Assembly (NCBI RefSeq): GCF_004134865.1
Contig: NZ_SDPO01000002.1
Location: 248,001 to 312,000 of the forward strand
Length of the DNA stretch: 64,000 bases
Reading direction: 5' to 3'
Source of the DNA: Agromyces fucosus
Lineage (GTDB): Bacteria > Actinomycetota > Actinomycetes > Actinomycetales > Microbacteriaceae
Shown: positions 42,701 to 49,568 of the stretch, piece by piece
How the letters are laid out: each line of letters starts with the position of its first letter
Numbering within the stretch: position 1 is the first letter of the stretch
Position numbers and translations under genes: made by a program
Notes under the pieces: generated by a model
What the model was told of the DNA's origin: nothing
What the model saw: only the letters and a program-made list of their open reading frames with translations
Database searches by the model: none

Positions 42701-43830
42701 TGCCGGTCGGCATCCGTCTGGAGGACGCCCGCATGGAACCGCATCGCCTCGATCGCGCCGAGGCGCGACGCATCGCGATTCGCGCGCAGTTGCTCGACGC
42801 TCCTCGACCGACCGGGCTGCTCGACGTCGTACGGCAGCTGACCCTGCTGCAGGTCGACCCGACCGCGGCGATCGCCCCGAATGCCGACCTCGTCGCGTGG
42901 AGCCGCCTCGGCGGGGCGTACCGGCCGGGCGACCTCGTGCGCGCCCTCGAACAGGAGCGCACGCTCTTCGAGGTCGACGCGCTCATCCGCCCGATCGAAG
43001 ACCTCGAGCTGCTCCGTGCCGACATGGCCGCCTGGCCGGTGTGGCAACGGTCGCGCGACTGGCTCGAGCAGAACGAGTCGTTCCGCCGCGACATCCTGAA
43101 CCGCCTCGCCGACTCCCCCGAACCGCTGCTCTCCCGGGACATGCCCGACACGAGTGCGGTGGCATGGCAGTCGAGCGGATGGACCCACAATCAGAACGTC
43201 GGCAGGATGCTCGAGCTCCTCACGCTGCGCGGTGAGGTCGCGATCGCGGCCAGGCGCGGGCGTGAACGGCTCTGGACGCCGGCCGACCGGGTCTATCCCG
43301 CCGAGCTGCTCGCAGCCCCCGTGATCCCGGCCGACGAAGCACTGCGACGACGCAACGAGCGCCGCCTGACGGCGCTCGGCATCGCTCGCGAGAAGTCGAC
43401 GAAGATGCCGCTCGAACCCGTCGACGTCGGCCTCGCCGGCGAGCCGGCGATCGTCGAGGGCGTGCCCGGCGTCTGGCGGGTCGACCCCGCTGCACTCGGC
43501 CGGCCGTTCACCGGTCGCACCGCCCTGCTCTCGCCGTTCGACCGGCTGACCTACGACCGCGTGCGCGCGCAGCAGCTCTTCGACTTCGAGTACGTGCTCG
43601 AGATGTACAAGCCGGCCGCCGCCCGTCGCTGGGGCTACTTCGCCCTGCCGATCCTCCACGACGACCGGCTCGTCGGCAAGCTCGACGCGAAGGCCGACCG
43701 CAAGGCGGGCACGCTCACGGTGCACGCGGTGCATGAAGACGTGCCGTTCAGCCGCGACATCCGCCGCGCCGTCGACGACGAGATCGCGAGCCTCGCCGAA
43801 TGGCTCGCGGTCGAGGTGGTCACGACCTGA
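42700..43830 (+). CDS. AlkZ-like winged-helix DNA glycosylase family protein (HTH_42)
   Basis: A 376-aa protein of the YcaQ/AlkZ superfamily, which unhooks or excises bulky and crosslinked alkyl bases. LLDVVRQLTLLQVDPTAAIAPNADLV carries the QVD catalytic-type motif of the YcaQ subgroup (Gln-x-Asp), and the C-terminal beta-domain shows LLSPFDRLTYDRVRAQQLF and FEYVLEMYKP. The ATG overlaps the TGA of the oxidase; ATG 42733 is a possible alternative start. It ends 11 bases inside the convergent sulfatase gene. Whether it protects against a self-made genotoxin is unknown; there is no biosynthetic cluster nearby. Confidence 0.84.
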   Translation: MPVGIRLEDARMEPHRLDRAEARRIAIRAQLLDAPRPTGLLDVVRQLTLLQVDPTAAIAPNADLVAWSRLGGAYRPGDLVRALEQERTLFEVDALIRPIEDLELLRADMAAWPVWQRSRDWLEQNESFRRDILNRLADSPEPLLSRDMPDTSAVAWQSSGWTHNQNVGRMLELLTLRGEVAIAARRGRERLWTPADRVYPAELLAAPVIPADEALRRRNERRLTALGIAREKSTKMPLEPVDVGLAGEPAIVEGVPGVWRVDPAALGRPFTGRTALLSPFDRLTYDRVRAQQLFDFEYVLEMYKPAAARRWGYFALPILHDDRLVGKLDAKADRKAGTLTVHAVHEDVPFSRDIRRAVDDEIASLAEWLAVEVVTT

Positions 43831-45313
43831 CCGATCTACCGGCGACGAGCCGCTCGGGCCGGGACATCGCCCGTTCCGGGGAGGCGAGCCCCGCCGGTCG
43901 CGGCTGCGACGGATGCGGCGAGTCGAGCAGCTCGGCCTGCAGCTGCCAGAGCGTGACCTTCAGCTCTTCACGGAGCTCGGCGTATGCCGGGTCGAAGTAC
44001 ACGTTGTTCAACTCTTCGGGATCCGCCGCGAGGTCGTAGAGCTCCCACTCCGGCGGATAGCGGTGAGGTGAGGCGCCGGGCAGGCCGAGGCCGTCGTTGT
44101 AGAAGTAGATGAGCTTGTGTCGGTCGGTGCGCACGCCGTAGTGGGCGAAGGCGTGGTGGTTGACGTCGTCGTTCTCGAAGTACCGGTAGTACATGGCGGG
44201 TCGGGTCGGGCGCTCGGGCTCGACGGTCAGTTGCGGCCAGAAGCTCGTGCCTTGCATGCGCGGGTGCGGCTCGAGTCCGACGCCGTCGAGGATCGTCTGC
44301 GCGAAGTCGACGTTCGTGATGATCTGCTCGAGCGGCTCATCGCGATGCCGGATCCGCGAGGGGCAGCTGATCAGCAGCGGCATCCGGAGGGATTCGTCGT
44401 ACATGAAGCGCTTGTCGAACCATCCGTGGTCGCCGAGGAAGAACCCCTGGTCGGAGGTGTACATCGTGAGGGTGTCGTCGAACTGGCCACGATCACGGAG
44501 CCAGTCGATGACGCGGCCGACGTTGTCGTCGACGGATGCCACGCAGGCGAGGTAGTCCTCCATGTACCGCTGGTACTTCCAGAGCGCGGCCTGCTCGTAG
44601 TCGAGCCCTTCGGGCGGGGCCTGCTTCAGGTCGGTGAGCGTGAGGTGGTCGGCGATGCGCATGGCGGCGCGATGCGCGGCCGAGGAGCGCGTGCGGTAGT
44701 CGTCGCCGAACGTCGAGGGCACCGGGATCGGCTCCGAGTACATGCCCGTGTGCTTCTCGTCGGGCTCCCACGGCCGGTGCGGCGCCTTGTGGTGGATGAG
44801 CAGGCACCACGGCTCGTCGCCCTCGAGGGATTCGAGCCATTCCAGGGAGAGATCGGTGATGACATCCGTGGCGTAGCCCTCGACGATCCGCACGCCGTCT
44901 TCGGTGAGGATCTGCGGGTCGAAGTACTCCCCCTGGTCGCGCAGCACCGCCCAGTGGTCGAATCCCTGCGGGTCGTGCCCCGGGCCCTCGCCCATGTGCC
45001 ACTTGCCGACGATCCCGGTGCGGTAGCCCGACTCGCGCAGTTGCGAGACGAACGTCGGCTGGCTCGCGTCGATCGGCGTCTCGAGGGTCGTGACTCCGTT
45101 GACGTGGCTGTAGGTGCCGGTGAGGATGGAGGCCCGGCTCGGCGTGCAGAGCGCGTTCGTGCAGAAGCAGTTGTCGACGCGCACGCCGGCCTCGGCGATC
45201 TCGTCGATCCGCGGCGTGCGGTTGACGACGGAGCCGTATGCGCCGATGGCATGCGCTGCGTGGTCGTCGGTCAGGATCAGCAGGATGTTCGGGCGGCGTT
45301 CGGTGGAACTCAT
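43820..45313 (-). CDS. S1 family sulfatase, N-acetylglucosamine-6-sulfatase-like, cytoplasmic
   Basis: A 497-aa formylglycine-dependent sulfatase. Metal ligands are in LLILTDDHAA (Asp16-Asp17), the Cys to be converted to formylglycine is Cys56 in CTPSRA, then GKWHMGEGPGHDPQGFDHW, IHHKAPHRPWEP and TSDQGFFLGDHGWFDKRFMYDESLRMPLL. The late HAFAHYGVRTDRHKLIYFYND resembles GlcNAc-6-sulfatase and related glycan sulfatases. There is no signal peptide, so it works inside the cell on imported sulfate esters. It lies downstream of a NitT/TauT-type importer with which it shares strand and probably transcript, though a strong hairpin separates them. ATG 45322 is an alternative start. Its 3' end overlaps the convergent AlkZ-like gene by 11 bases. 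Confidence 0.85.
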   Translation of the reverse strand: MSSTERRPNILLILTDDHAAHAIGAYGSVVNRTPRIDEIAEAGVRVDNCFCTNALCTPSRASILTGTYSHVNGVTTLETPIDASQPTFVSQLRESGYRTGIVGKWHMGEGPGHDPQGFDHWAVLRDQGEYFDPQILTEDGVRIVEGYATDVITDLSLEWLESLEGDEPWCLLIHHKAPHRPWEPDEKHTGMYSEPIPVPSTFGDDYRTRSSAAHRAAMRIADHLTLTDLKQAPPEGLDYEQAALWKYQRYMEDYLACVASVDDNVGRVIDWLRDRGQFDDTLTMYTSDQGFFLGDHGWFDKRFMYDESLRMPLLISCPSRIRHRDEPLEQIITNVDFAQTILDGVGLEPHPRMQGTSFWPQLTVEPERPTRPAMYYRYFENDDVNHHAFAHYGVRTDRHKLIYFYNDGLGLPGASPHRYPPEWELYDLAADPEELNNVYFDPAYAELREELKVTLWQLQAELLDSPHPSQPRPAGLASPERAMSRPERLVAGRSVRS

Positions 45314-45370
45314 GGATCTCATTCGTCTCGTGCGTGCAGGGTCGGCCGGGGCATCCGCTGCCCGTGGGCC

Positions 45371-45404
45371 GTCGCGCGGCGGAGCTGGGGCTCCGCCGCG
45401 CGAC
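45371..45404 (-). terminator. Intercistronic hairpin between binding protein and sulfatase genes
   Basis: Perfect 15-base inverted repeat (arm GTCGCGCGGCGGAGC, loop TGGG) in the 118-base gap. No T-run follows. It could end part of the transcripts or protect the 3' end of the binding-protein message, giving more binding protein than sulfatase. Confidence 0.7.
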
Positions 45405-45431
45405 GGGCGCGGATCCCGGCTGCAGGTCTCC

Positions 45432-46445
45432 CTACTCGCCGGCCTCCACGAACTGATCGCCGAGGTAGTACTCGGTGGGATCGGTCGGTTCGGTGAGCTT
45501 GCCCGCGGTCGTGAAGTACTCGTTCAGGGCGGTCAGCCAGGTAACCACCGTGCCGTCCTCGGTCAGGGCGTCGACCTCGGCCGCGGTCATGTACTTCGCG
45601 TTCTCGGCCTCGACCTCGAGTGCCGCGGCATCGATCTTCAGCATCTTCGACGTGAGCTCGATCACCTCGTCGAGGTTCTCGACCCGGTAGTCCATCGCCT
45701 CGCGGAGCACGGCGAGCACCTTCGTCGTCGCCTCGGGGTTCTCCTCGACGAACGAGGGGCTGGCGACGAACGCGCTCGGGAACGCGACGTCGTCGATGAA
45801 GTCCTCGTTCTCGGCGAGGATCTCGAGATCGGGCACCTGCTCCTGGATCGTGTCGATGAGCGGATACCAGATGCCGGCGGCGTCGACCTGCTTCGACGAG
45901 AACGCGGCGACGATGGTCGCGGGGTCCATGGCGACCTTCTCGACGTCGTCGATGGTCATGCCGGCCGAGCGCAGCGCCATGGTGAGGATCATGTCGCCGG
46001 ACGTGCCCTCGGGCACCGCGACCTTCTTGCCCTTCAGGTCTTCGATCGAGGTGATCCCGGCCTGCGCGATGACTCGGTCGGCGTTGCCGAGGCTGTTGAT
46101 CGCCGCGACCTTCGCCTGCCCGGATGCCGGGAGCCACATCGCGCCCGGGCCGATGTAGCCGAAGTCGAGGTCGTTGGTGCCGAGCGCCTGGATCTGGAGC
46201 GGGCCGTTCGTGAAGACGGGCGTCTCGACCTCGATGCCGTGCTTCTCCCAGAGGTCCTGGTCGTCGGCGATCGCGAGCAGGCTCGCGCCGTTGAAGTCGG
46301 CGATGTAGCCGAAGCGCACGTGCTCGAGTGCTTCGGGGGCGTCGGCGGAGCCGCCTGAGGCGCTGGTCGCGCAGCCGGCGAGCGCGAACGCGACGACGGC
46401 AGCAGCGGCGGCGAGGATGCCGCGCTTGCGGTGTGAGTGGGTCAT
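45432..46445 (-). CDS. NitT/TauT-family ABC transporter substrate-binding lipoprotein
   Basis: A 337-aa extracytoplasmic binding protein of the TauA/SsuA/NMT1 type. The signal peptide ends in a lipobox ALAGC (Cys about residue 25). The fold shows HVRFGYIADFNGASLLAIAD, LWEKHGIEVE, ALGTNDLDFGYIGPG, GKKVAVPEGTSGDMILTMAL and FSSKQVDAAGIWYPLI. Family ligands are taurine, alkylsulfonates, sulfate esters, nitrate or thiamine precursors. Because the gene is followed by a sulfatase and preceded by its own permease and ATPase, a sulfated organic compound is the best guess, as in the AtsRBC sulfate-ester importers of Pseudomonas. AAGGAAG precedes the ATG. Confidence 0.88.
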   Translation of the reverse strand: MTHSHRKRGILAAAAAVVAFALAGCATSASGGSADAPEALEHVRFGYIADFNGASLLAIADDQDLWEKHGIEVETPVFTNGPLQIQALGTNDLDFGYIGPGAMWLPASGQAKVAAINSLGNADRVIAQAGITSIEDLKGKKVAVPEGTSGDMILTMALRSAGMTIDDVEKVAMDPATIVAAFSSKQVDAAGIWYPLIDTIQEQVPDLEILAENEDFIDDVAFPSAFVASPSFVEENPEATTKVLAVLREAMDYRVENLDEVIELTSKMLKIDAAALEVEAENAKYMTAAEVDALTEDGTVVTWLTALNEYFTTAGKLTEPTDPTEYYLGDQFVEAGE

Positions 46446-46505
46446 GGATCTTCCTTGGTGTCGTGCTGTCGTTCGACAGCGATCGGGGGCCGTGCGGGTG
46501 GGGCG

Positions 46506-47291
46506 TTACGGGTTCTGGTGGTACACCGCGTTCCAGACGCGGTTGCGGAGCGCCGCGAACTCGGGGCTCAGTCGCATCTCCTCCGTGCGCGGGTACGGCA
46601 GGTCGACGTCGACGATCTCGAAGATCCGTCCGGGGCGGGCGGCCATCACGACGACGCGGTTGGCGAGGTACACGGCCTCGTCGACGTCGTGCGTGATGAA
46701 GACGACGGTGCGCTTGTCGCGGCTCCAGGTGTCGAGCAGTTGCTCCTGCAGCTTCACCCTTGTGAGGGCGTCGAGCGCACCGAACGGCTCGTCCATCAGC
46801 AGGATGCTCGGGTTCACCGCATAGGCGCGCGCGATCGCGCACCGCTGCTTCATGCCGCCCGACAGCATCTTGGGCAGCGCGTCGGCGAACTGGCCGAGCC
46901 CGACCATGTCGATGAAGTGCTCGGCCTTCTCACGGCGGTCCTTCGCGTTGAGCCCGGCGGTCTTGAGCCCGAACTCGACGTTCTTGCGCACCGTGAGCCA
47001 CGGGAACAGCGCGTACTGCTGGAAGATCACGCCGCGCTCGGGACCGGGGCCGGTGACGGCGTCGCCGTCGACCAGCGCCTCCCCCGAGCTCGGCATGTCG
47101 AGGCCCGCGAGGATGTTCATGAGCGTGGACTTGCCGCATCCCGACGGCCCCACGACGGTGACGAACTCGTTGTCGGCGACATCGAGCGACACGTCGCCGA
47201 GTGCGACGAACTCCTCGCCCTTCAGGTCGAACGTCTTGCGCACGTGACGCACCGAGATGCGGGCGTCGGCGAGCTGCGTGGTTGCGGTCAT
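46506..47291 (-). CDS. NitT/TauT-family ABC transporter ATPase (SsuB/TauB type)
   Basis: A 261-aa ATPase: Walker [11 protein letters not shown]-loop [20 protein letters not shown], signature [15 protein letters not shown], Walker [16 protein letters not shown] and switch His in [13 protein letters not shown]. The sequence [12 protein letters not shown] is diagnostic for taurine/sulfonate/nitrate-type ATPases. Its ATG overlaps the stop of the permease gene; the binding protein gene follows after 60 bases that contain a small hairpin (46465-46480, arm GCTGTCG). Confidence 0.92.
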   Translation of the reverse strand: MTATTQLADARISVRHVRKTFDLKGEEFVALGDVSLDVADNEFVTVVGPSGCGKSTLMNILAGLDMPSSGEALVDGDAVTGPGPERGVIFQQYALFPWLTVRKNVEFGLKTAGLNAKDRREKAEHFIDMVGLGQFADALPKMLSGGMKQRCAIARAYAVNPSILLMDEPFGALDALTRVKLQEQLLDTWSRDKRTVVFITHDVDEAVYLANRVVVMAARPGRIFEIVDVDLPYPRTEEMRLSPEFAALRNRVWNAVYHQNP

Positions 47292-48103
47292 CGGCGTTCC
47301 TGCCATCCCGTGAGCTTGTGTTCGGCGAAGAGCAGCACCCGGTCCATCAGGAGGCCGAGGATGCCGATCGTGATGAGGCCGACGAAGATCGTCGGCAGGT
47401 CGTAGTAGAGCTGCGCGTTCTGCATCCGGTAGCCGAGGCCCGCCTGGGCGGCGATGAGCTCGGCGGCGACGAGCGTCGCCCAGGCCGCTCCGAGTCCCAC
47501 GCGCATGCCGACGAGGATGAAGGGCACGGATGCCGGTACGACGACCCTGAGGAAGATGCCGGCGTCCTTCGTGCCGAGCACCCGTGCGGCGTTGATCAGC
47601 GTGCGATCCATGTTCACCACGCCCTGGAAGGTCGAGATCACGCAGGCGAAGAAGGCCGCGAGGAAGATGACGAAGATCTTCGGCTCCTCGCCGATGCCGA
47701 GCAGCACCAGCGCGAGCGGGATCATCGCGAGCGGCGGGATGGTGCGGAAGAACTGCACCCACGGCTCGATGAGGCCGCGCGCCCAGGCGTACCAGCCCAT
47801 GAGGAAGCCGACGGGGATCGCGACGAGAGTGCCGAGCGCGAAGCCGATGAGCACGCGGGTGAGGCTCGCGGCGGTGTCGGAGAGCAGGGTGCCGTCGACG
47901 AGCAGCTCCCAGCCGCGCACCGCGACCTCTGCGGGAGACGGCAGCCGCAGCCCGGAGGCGGACAGCGCCCACCACAGCAGGATGCCGATGGCGACACTCA
48001 CGAGGTTCAGGACGAGCATTCGGCGACGCGGCGACCTCCCCTTCTGGGGCGTCGAGCGCTGCGCGGCGGTCTGCCGCACGGTGGCGTCGGTCACAGCGAC
48101 CAT
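47288..48103 (-). CDS. NitT/TauT-family ABC transporter permease (SsuC/TauC type)
   Basis: A 271-aa inner-membrane permease with six helices. [22 protein letters not shown] at the N-terminus, [28 protein letters not shown] and the ATPase-contact loop [29 protein letters not shown] are typical of the SsuC group. It is 72 bases downstream of the ROK regulator gene on the same strand; whether ROK transcripts run into it is open. The stop overlaps the ATPase start by ATGA. Confidence 0.92.
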   Translation of the reverse strand: MVAVTDATVRQTAAQRSTPQKGRSPRRRMLVLNLVSVAIGILLWWALSASGLRLPSPAEVAVRGWELLVDGTLLSDTAASLTRVLIGFALGTLVAIPVGFLMGWYAWARGLIEPWVQFFRTIPPLAMIPLALVLLGIGEEPKIFVIFLAAFFACVISTFQGVVNMDRTLINAARVLGTKDAGIFLRVVVPASVPFILVGMRVGLGAAWATLVAAELIAAQAGLGYRMQNAQLYYDLPTIFVGLITIGILGLLMDRVLLFAEHKLTGWQERR

Positions 48104-48175
48104 GCGCGACCTCCTCGGTTCAGGGGGGACATCAGCTGTTGCTCCTTCGCAATGGGGTGGTCGCGGGCGCGACGT

Positions 48176-49369
48176 TCACGCCGACCGGTAGCCGGCCAGC
48201 AGGGGGGAATTCTGGAAGATGGCGATGATCGCGCCGATCGCGCCGCCCTCGTCGCCGAGCGCGGCGGTGCGGATCGTCGGCGAGTACTCGCCGACGGGCA
48301 GCAGCTCGTAGGCGGTCGTCGCCGCAGCCTGCTCGAGGATCACGTCGGACACGTGCGCCACCTCGCCGCCGATGACGATCTCCGACGGGTTCAGGGCGAC
48401 CGCGAGCGAACCGAGCACGCGGCCCACCGCCTCACCGGCGTCGCGCAGTACTCCGACGACGAGGGGATCGCCCTTGCCCGCGGCATCCCCGAGTTCGGCG
48501 AGTGAGGCGACGGGCGCACCCGCCTCGGTGCAGCGCCGCAGGATCGCGCCGATGGAGGCGACGGTCTCGAGGCAGCCGCGCTTGCCGCAGCGGCAGAGCT
48601 CGCCGGTGCCGCCGAGGCTGATGTGGCCGAACTCGCCGGCCAGCCCCGATGCGCCCGTGACGAGCCGGCCGCCGACGACGAGACCGCCGCCGATGCCGTC
48701 GGAGAGTCGCAGGTAGAGCAGGTGATCCGCCCCGGCCGCGGTGTCCCAGGTCGCCTCGGCGAGGCCGGCGAGACGCGTGTTGTTGTCGAGGAGCACCGGC
48801 GCGTCGAAGCGATCCGCGAACGCCGTGCGCATGAACACCGCGCCGGCACGGCGCGCCTCGGCGACGGGCTCCGACGGCTCGTGCGGCACTCGCGGCGAGA
48901 ACGGTCCGGGGAATCCGATGCCGACGCCGAGGACGCCCTCGAAGTGCAGCCCGCGCTCGGCGCCCATGCGGTCGACGAGATCGAAGGCGGCGGCGATGCG
49001 ATCGGCCCACGAGGCGGATGCGTCGTAGCCGACGGCGTCGGAGGCGATCAGGTCGTGCGCGGCGTTCGCGACGACGATCCGCACCCGCCGTCGGCCGAAG
49101 TCGACGCCGAGGTACTGGCCGGCCGCAGGGTCGAGCGTGAGCTTCTCGGCGGGCCGGCCGCGGCCGAGGCGCCGCGTCTCGTCGGCCGAGACCGAGATCA
49201 CGCCGCGCTCGAGGAGCTGCGACGTGATCTCCGAGAGGGTCGTGCGCGAGAGGCCGATGCGCGTGGCGAGCTCGCCGCGCGTCATCGCGCCGTGCTCGCG
49301 CAGCACCTGGAGGACCCGGTCTTCATGGGTCCGTCTGACGAGTGCGTGCACTCCGCTGGGCAAGGTCAC
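48176..49369 (-). CDS. ROK family transcriptional regulator (NagC/Mlc type)
   Basis: A 397-aa repressor with an N-terminal winged helix (RVLQVLREHGAMTRGELATR, then IGLSRTTLSEITSQLLERGV) and a ROK sugar-binding domain: LGVDFGRRRVRIVVAN, the zinc motif CRCGKRGCLETVAS, VLLDNNTRLAGLAEA and LRLSDGIGGGLVVGG. NagC-like members sense N-acetylglucosamine or its phosphate. The GTG has no ribosome binding site but stands 7 bases after a -10 TAGCGT, so it is probably leaderless. Its promoter shares a 17-base identical block with that of the GH20 hexosaminidase, so it likely regulates both, and perhaps the downstream importer and sulfatase. Confidence 0.9.
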   Translation of the reverse strand: MTLPSGVHALVRRTHEDRVLQVLREHGAMTRGELATRIGLSRTTLSEITSQLLERGVISVSADETRRLGRGRPAEKLTLDPAAGQYLGVDFGRRRVRIVVANAAHDLIASDAVGYDASASWADRIAAAFDLVDRMGAERGLHFEGVLGVGIGFPGPFSPRVPHEPSEPVAEARRAGAVFMRTAFADRFDAPVLLDNNTRLAGLAEATWDTAAGADHLLYLRLSDGIGGGLVVGGRLVTGASGLAGEFGHISLGGTGELCRCGKRGCLETVASIGAILRRCTEAGAPVASLAELGDAAGKGDPLVVGVLRDAGEAVGRVLGSLAVALNPSEIVIGGEVAHVSDVILEQAAATTAYELLPVGEYSPTIRTAALGDEGGAIGAIIAIFQNSPLLAGYRSA

Positions 49370-49376
49370 AACGGAG

Positions 49377-49423
49377 ACGCTACGAGGGCCGATTTTTTCC
49401 GTCAACACACCGACATAATTCGG
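49377..49423 (-). promoter_or_regulatory. ROK gene promoter with shared operator
   Basis: Minus strand: -35 TTGACG (49400-49405), 17-base spacer, -10 TAGCGT (49377-49382), then 7 bases to the GTG. Plus strand block ATTTTTTCCGTCAACAC at 49392-49408, plus CCG (49410-49412) and ATTCGG (49418-49423), recurs in the same register upstream of the GH20 gene. Confidence 0.87.
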
Positions 49424-49484
49424 TTCGAAATCCGCCGCTGCGCGGATGAAGGTGCCTCGGGTGATGGGCCGAACAAAGCCGACG

Positions 49485-49521
49485 ACGAAGGGCACTTGGT
49501 CGACGACCAAGTGCCCTTCGT
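49485..49521 (-). terminator. Perfect 18-base inverted repeat after GH20
   Basis: Arms ACGAAGGGCACTTGGTCG and its exact reverse complement flank a single A, 48 bases after the GH20 stop codon. It can form a very stable hairpin and probably stops GH20 transcripts before the ROK promoter. There is no T-run. The remaining bases between 49370 and 49568 hold only the ROK promoter. Confidence 0.8.
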
Positions 49522-49568
49522 TCAGGGGTCGACCGGCAGAACCGATCGCCCGCTCAGCGGATCACGCG

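Noticed and set aside
46465..46480. Small hairpin (arm GCTGTCG) between the ATPase and binding-protein genes as a terminator
   Set aside because: Only seven base pairs with a two-base loop; too weak to report as a terminator.
48176..49510. Longer ROK reading frame starting upstream of the GTG at 49369
   Set aside because: The extra N-terminus would run through the consensus promoter TTGACG-17-TAGCGT and the motif shared with GH20, so that stretch is regulatory rather than coding.
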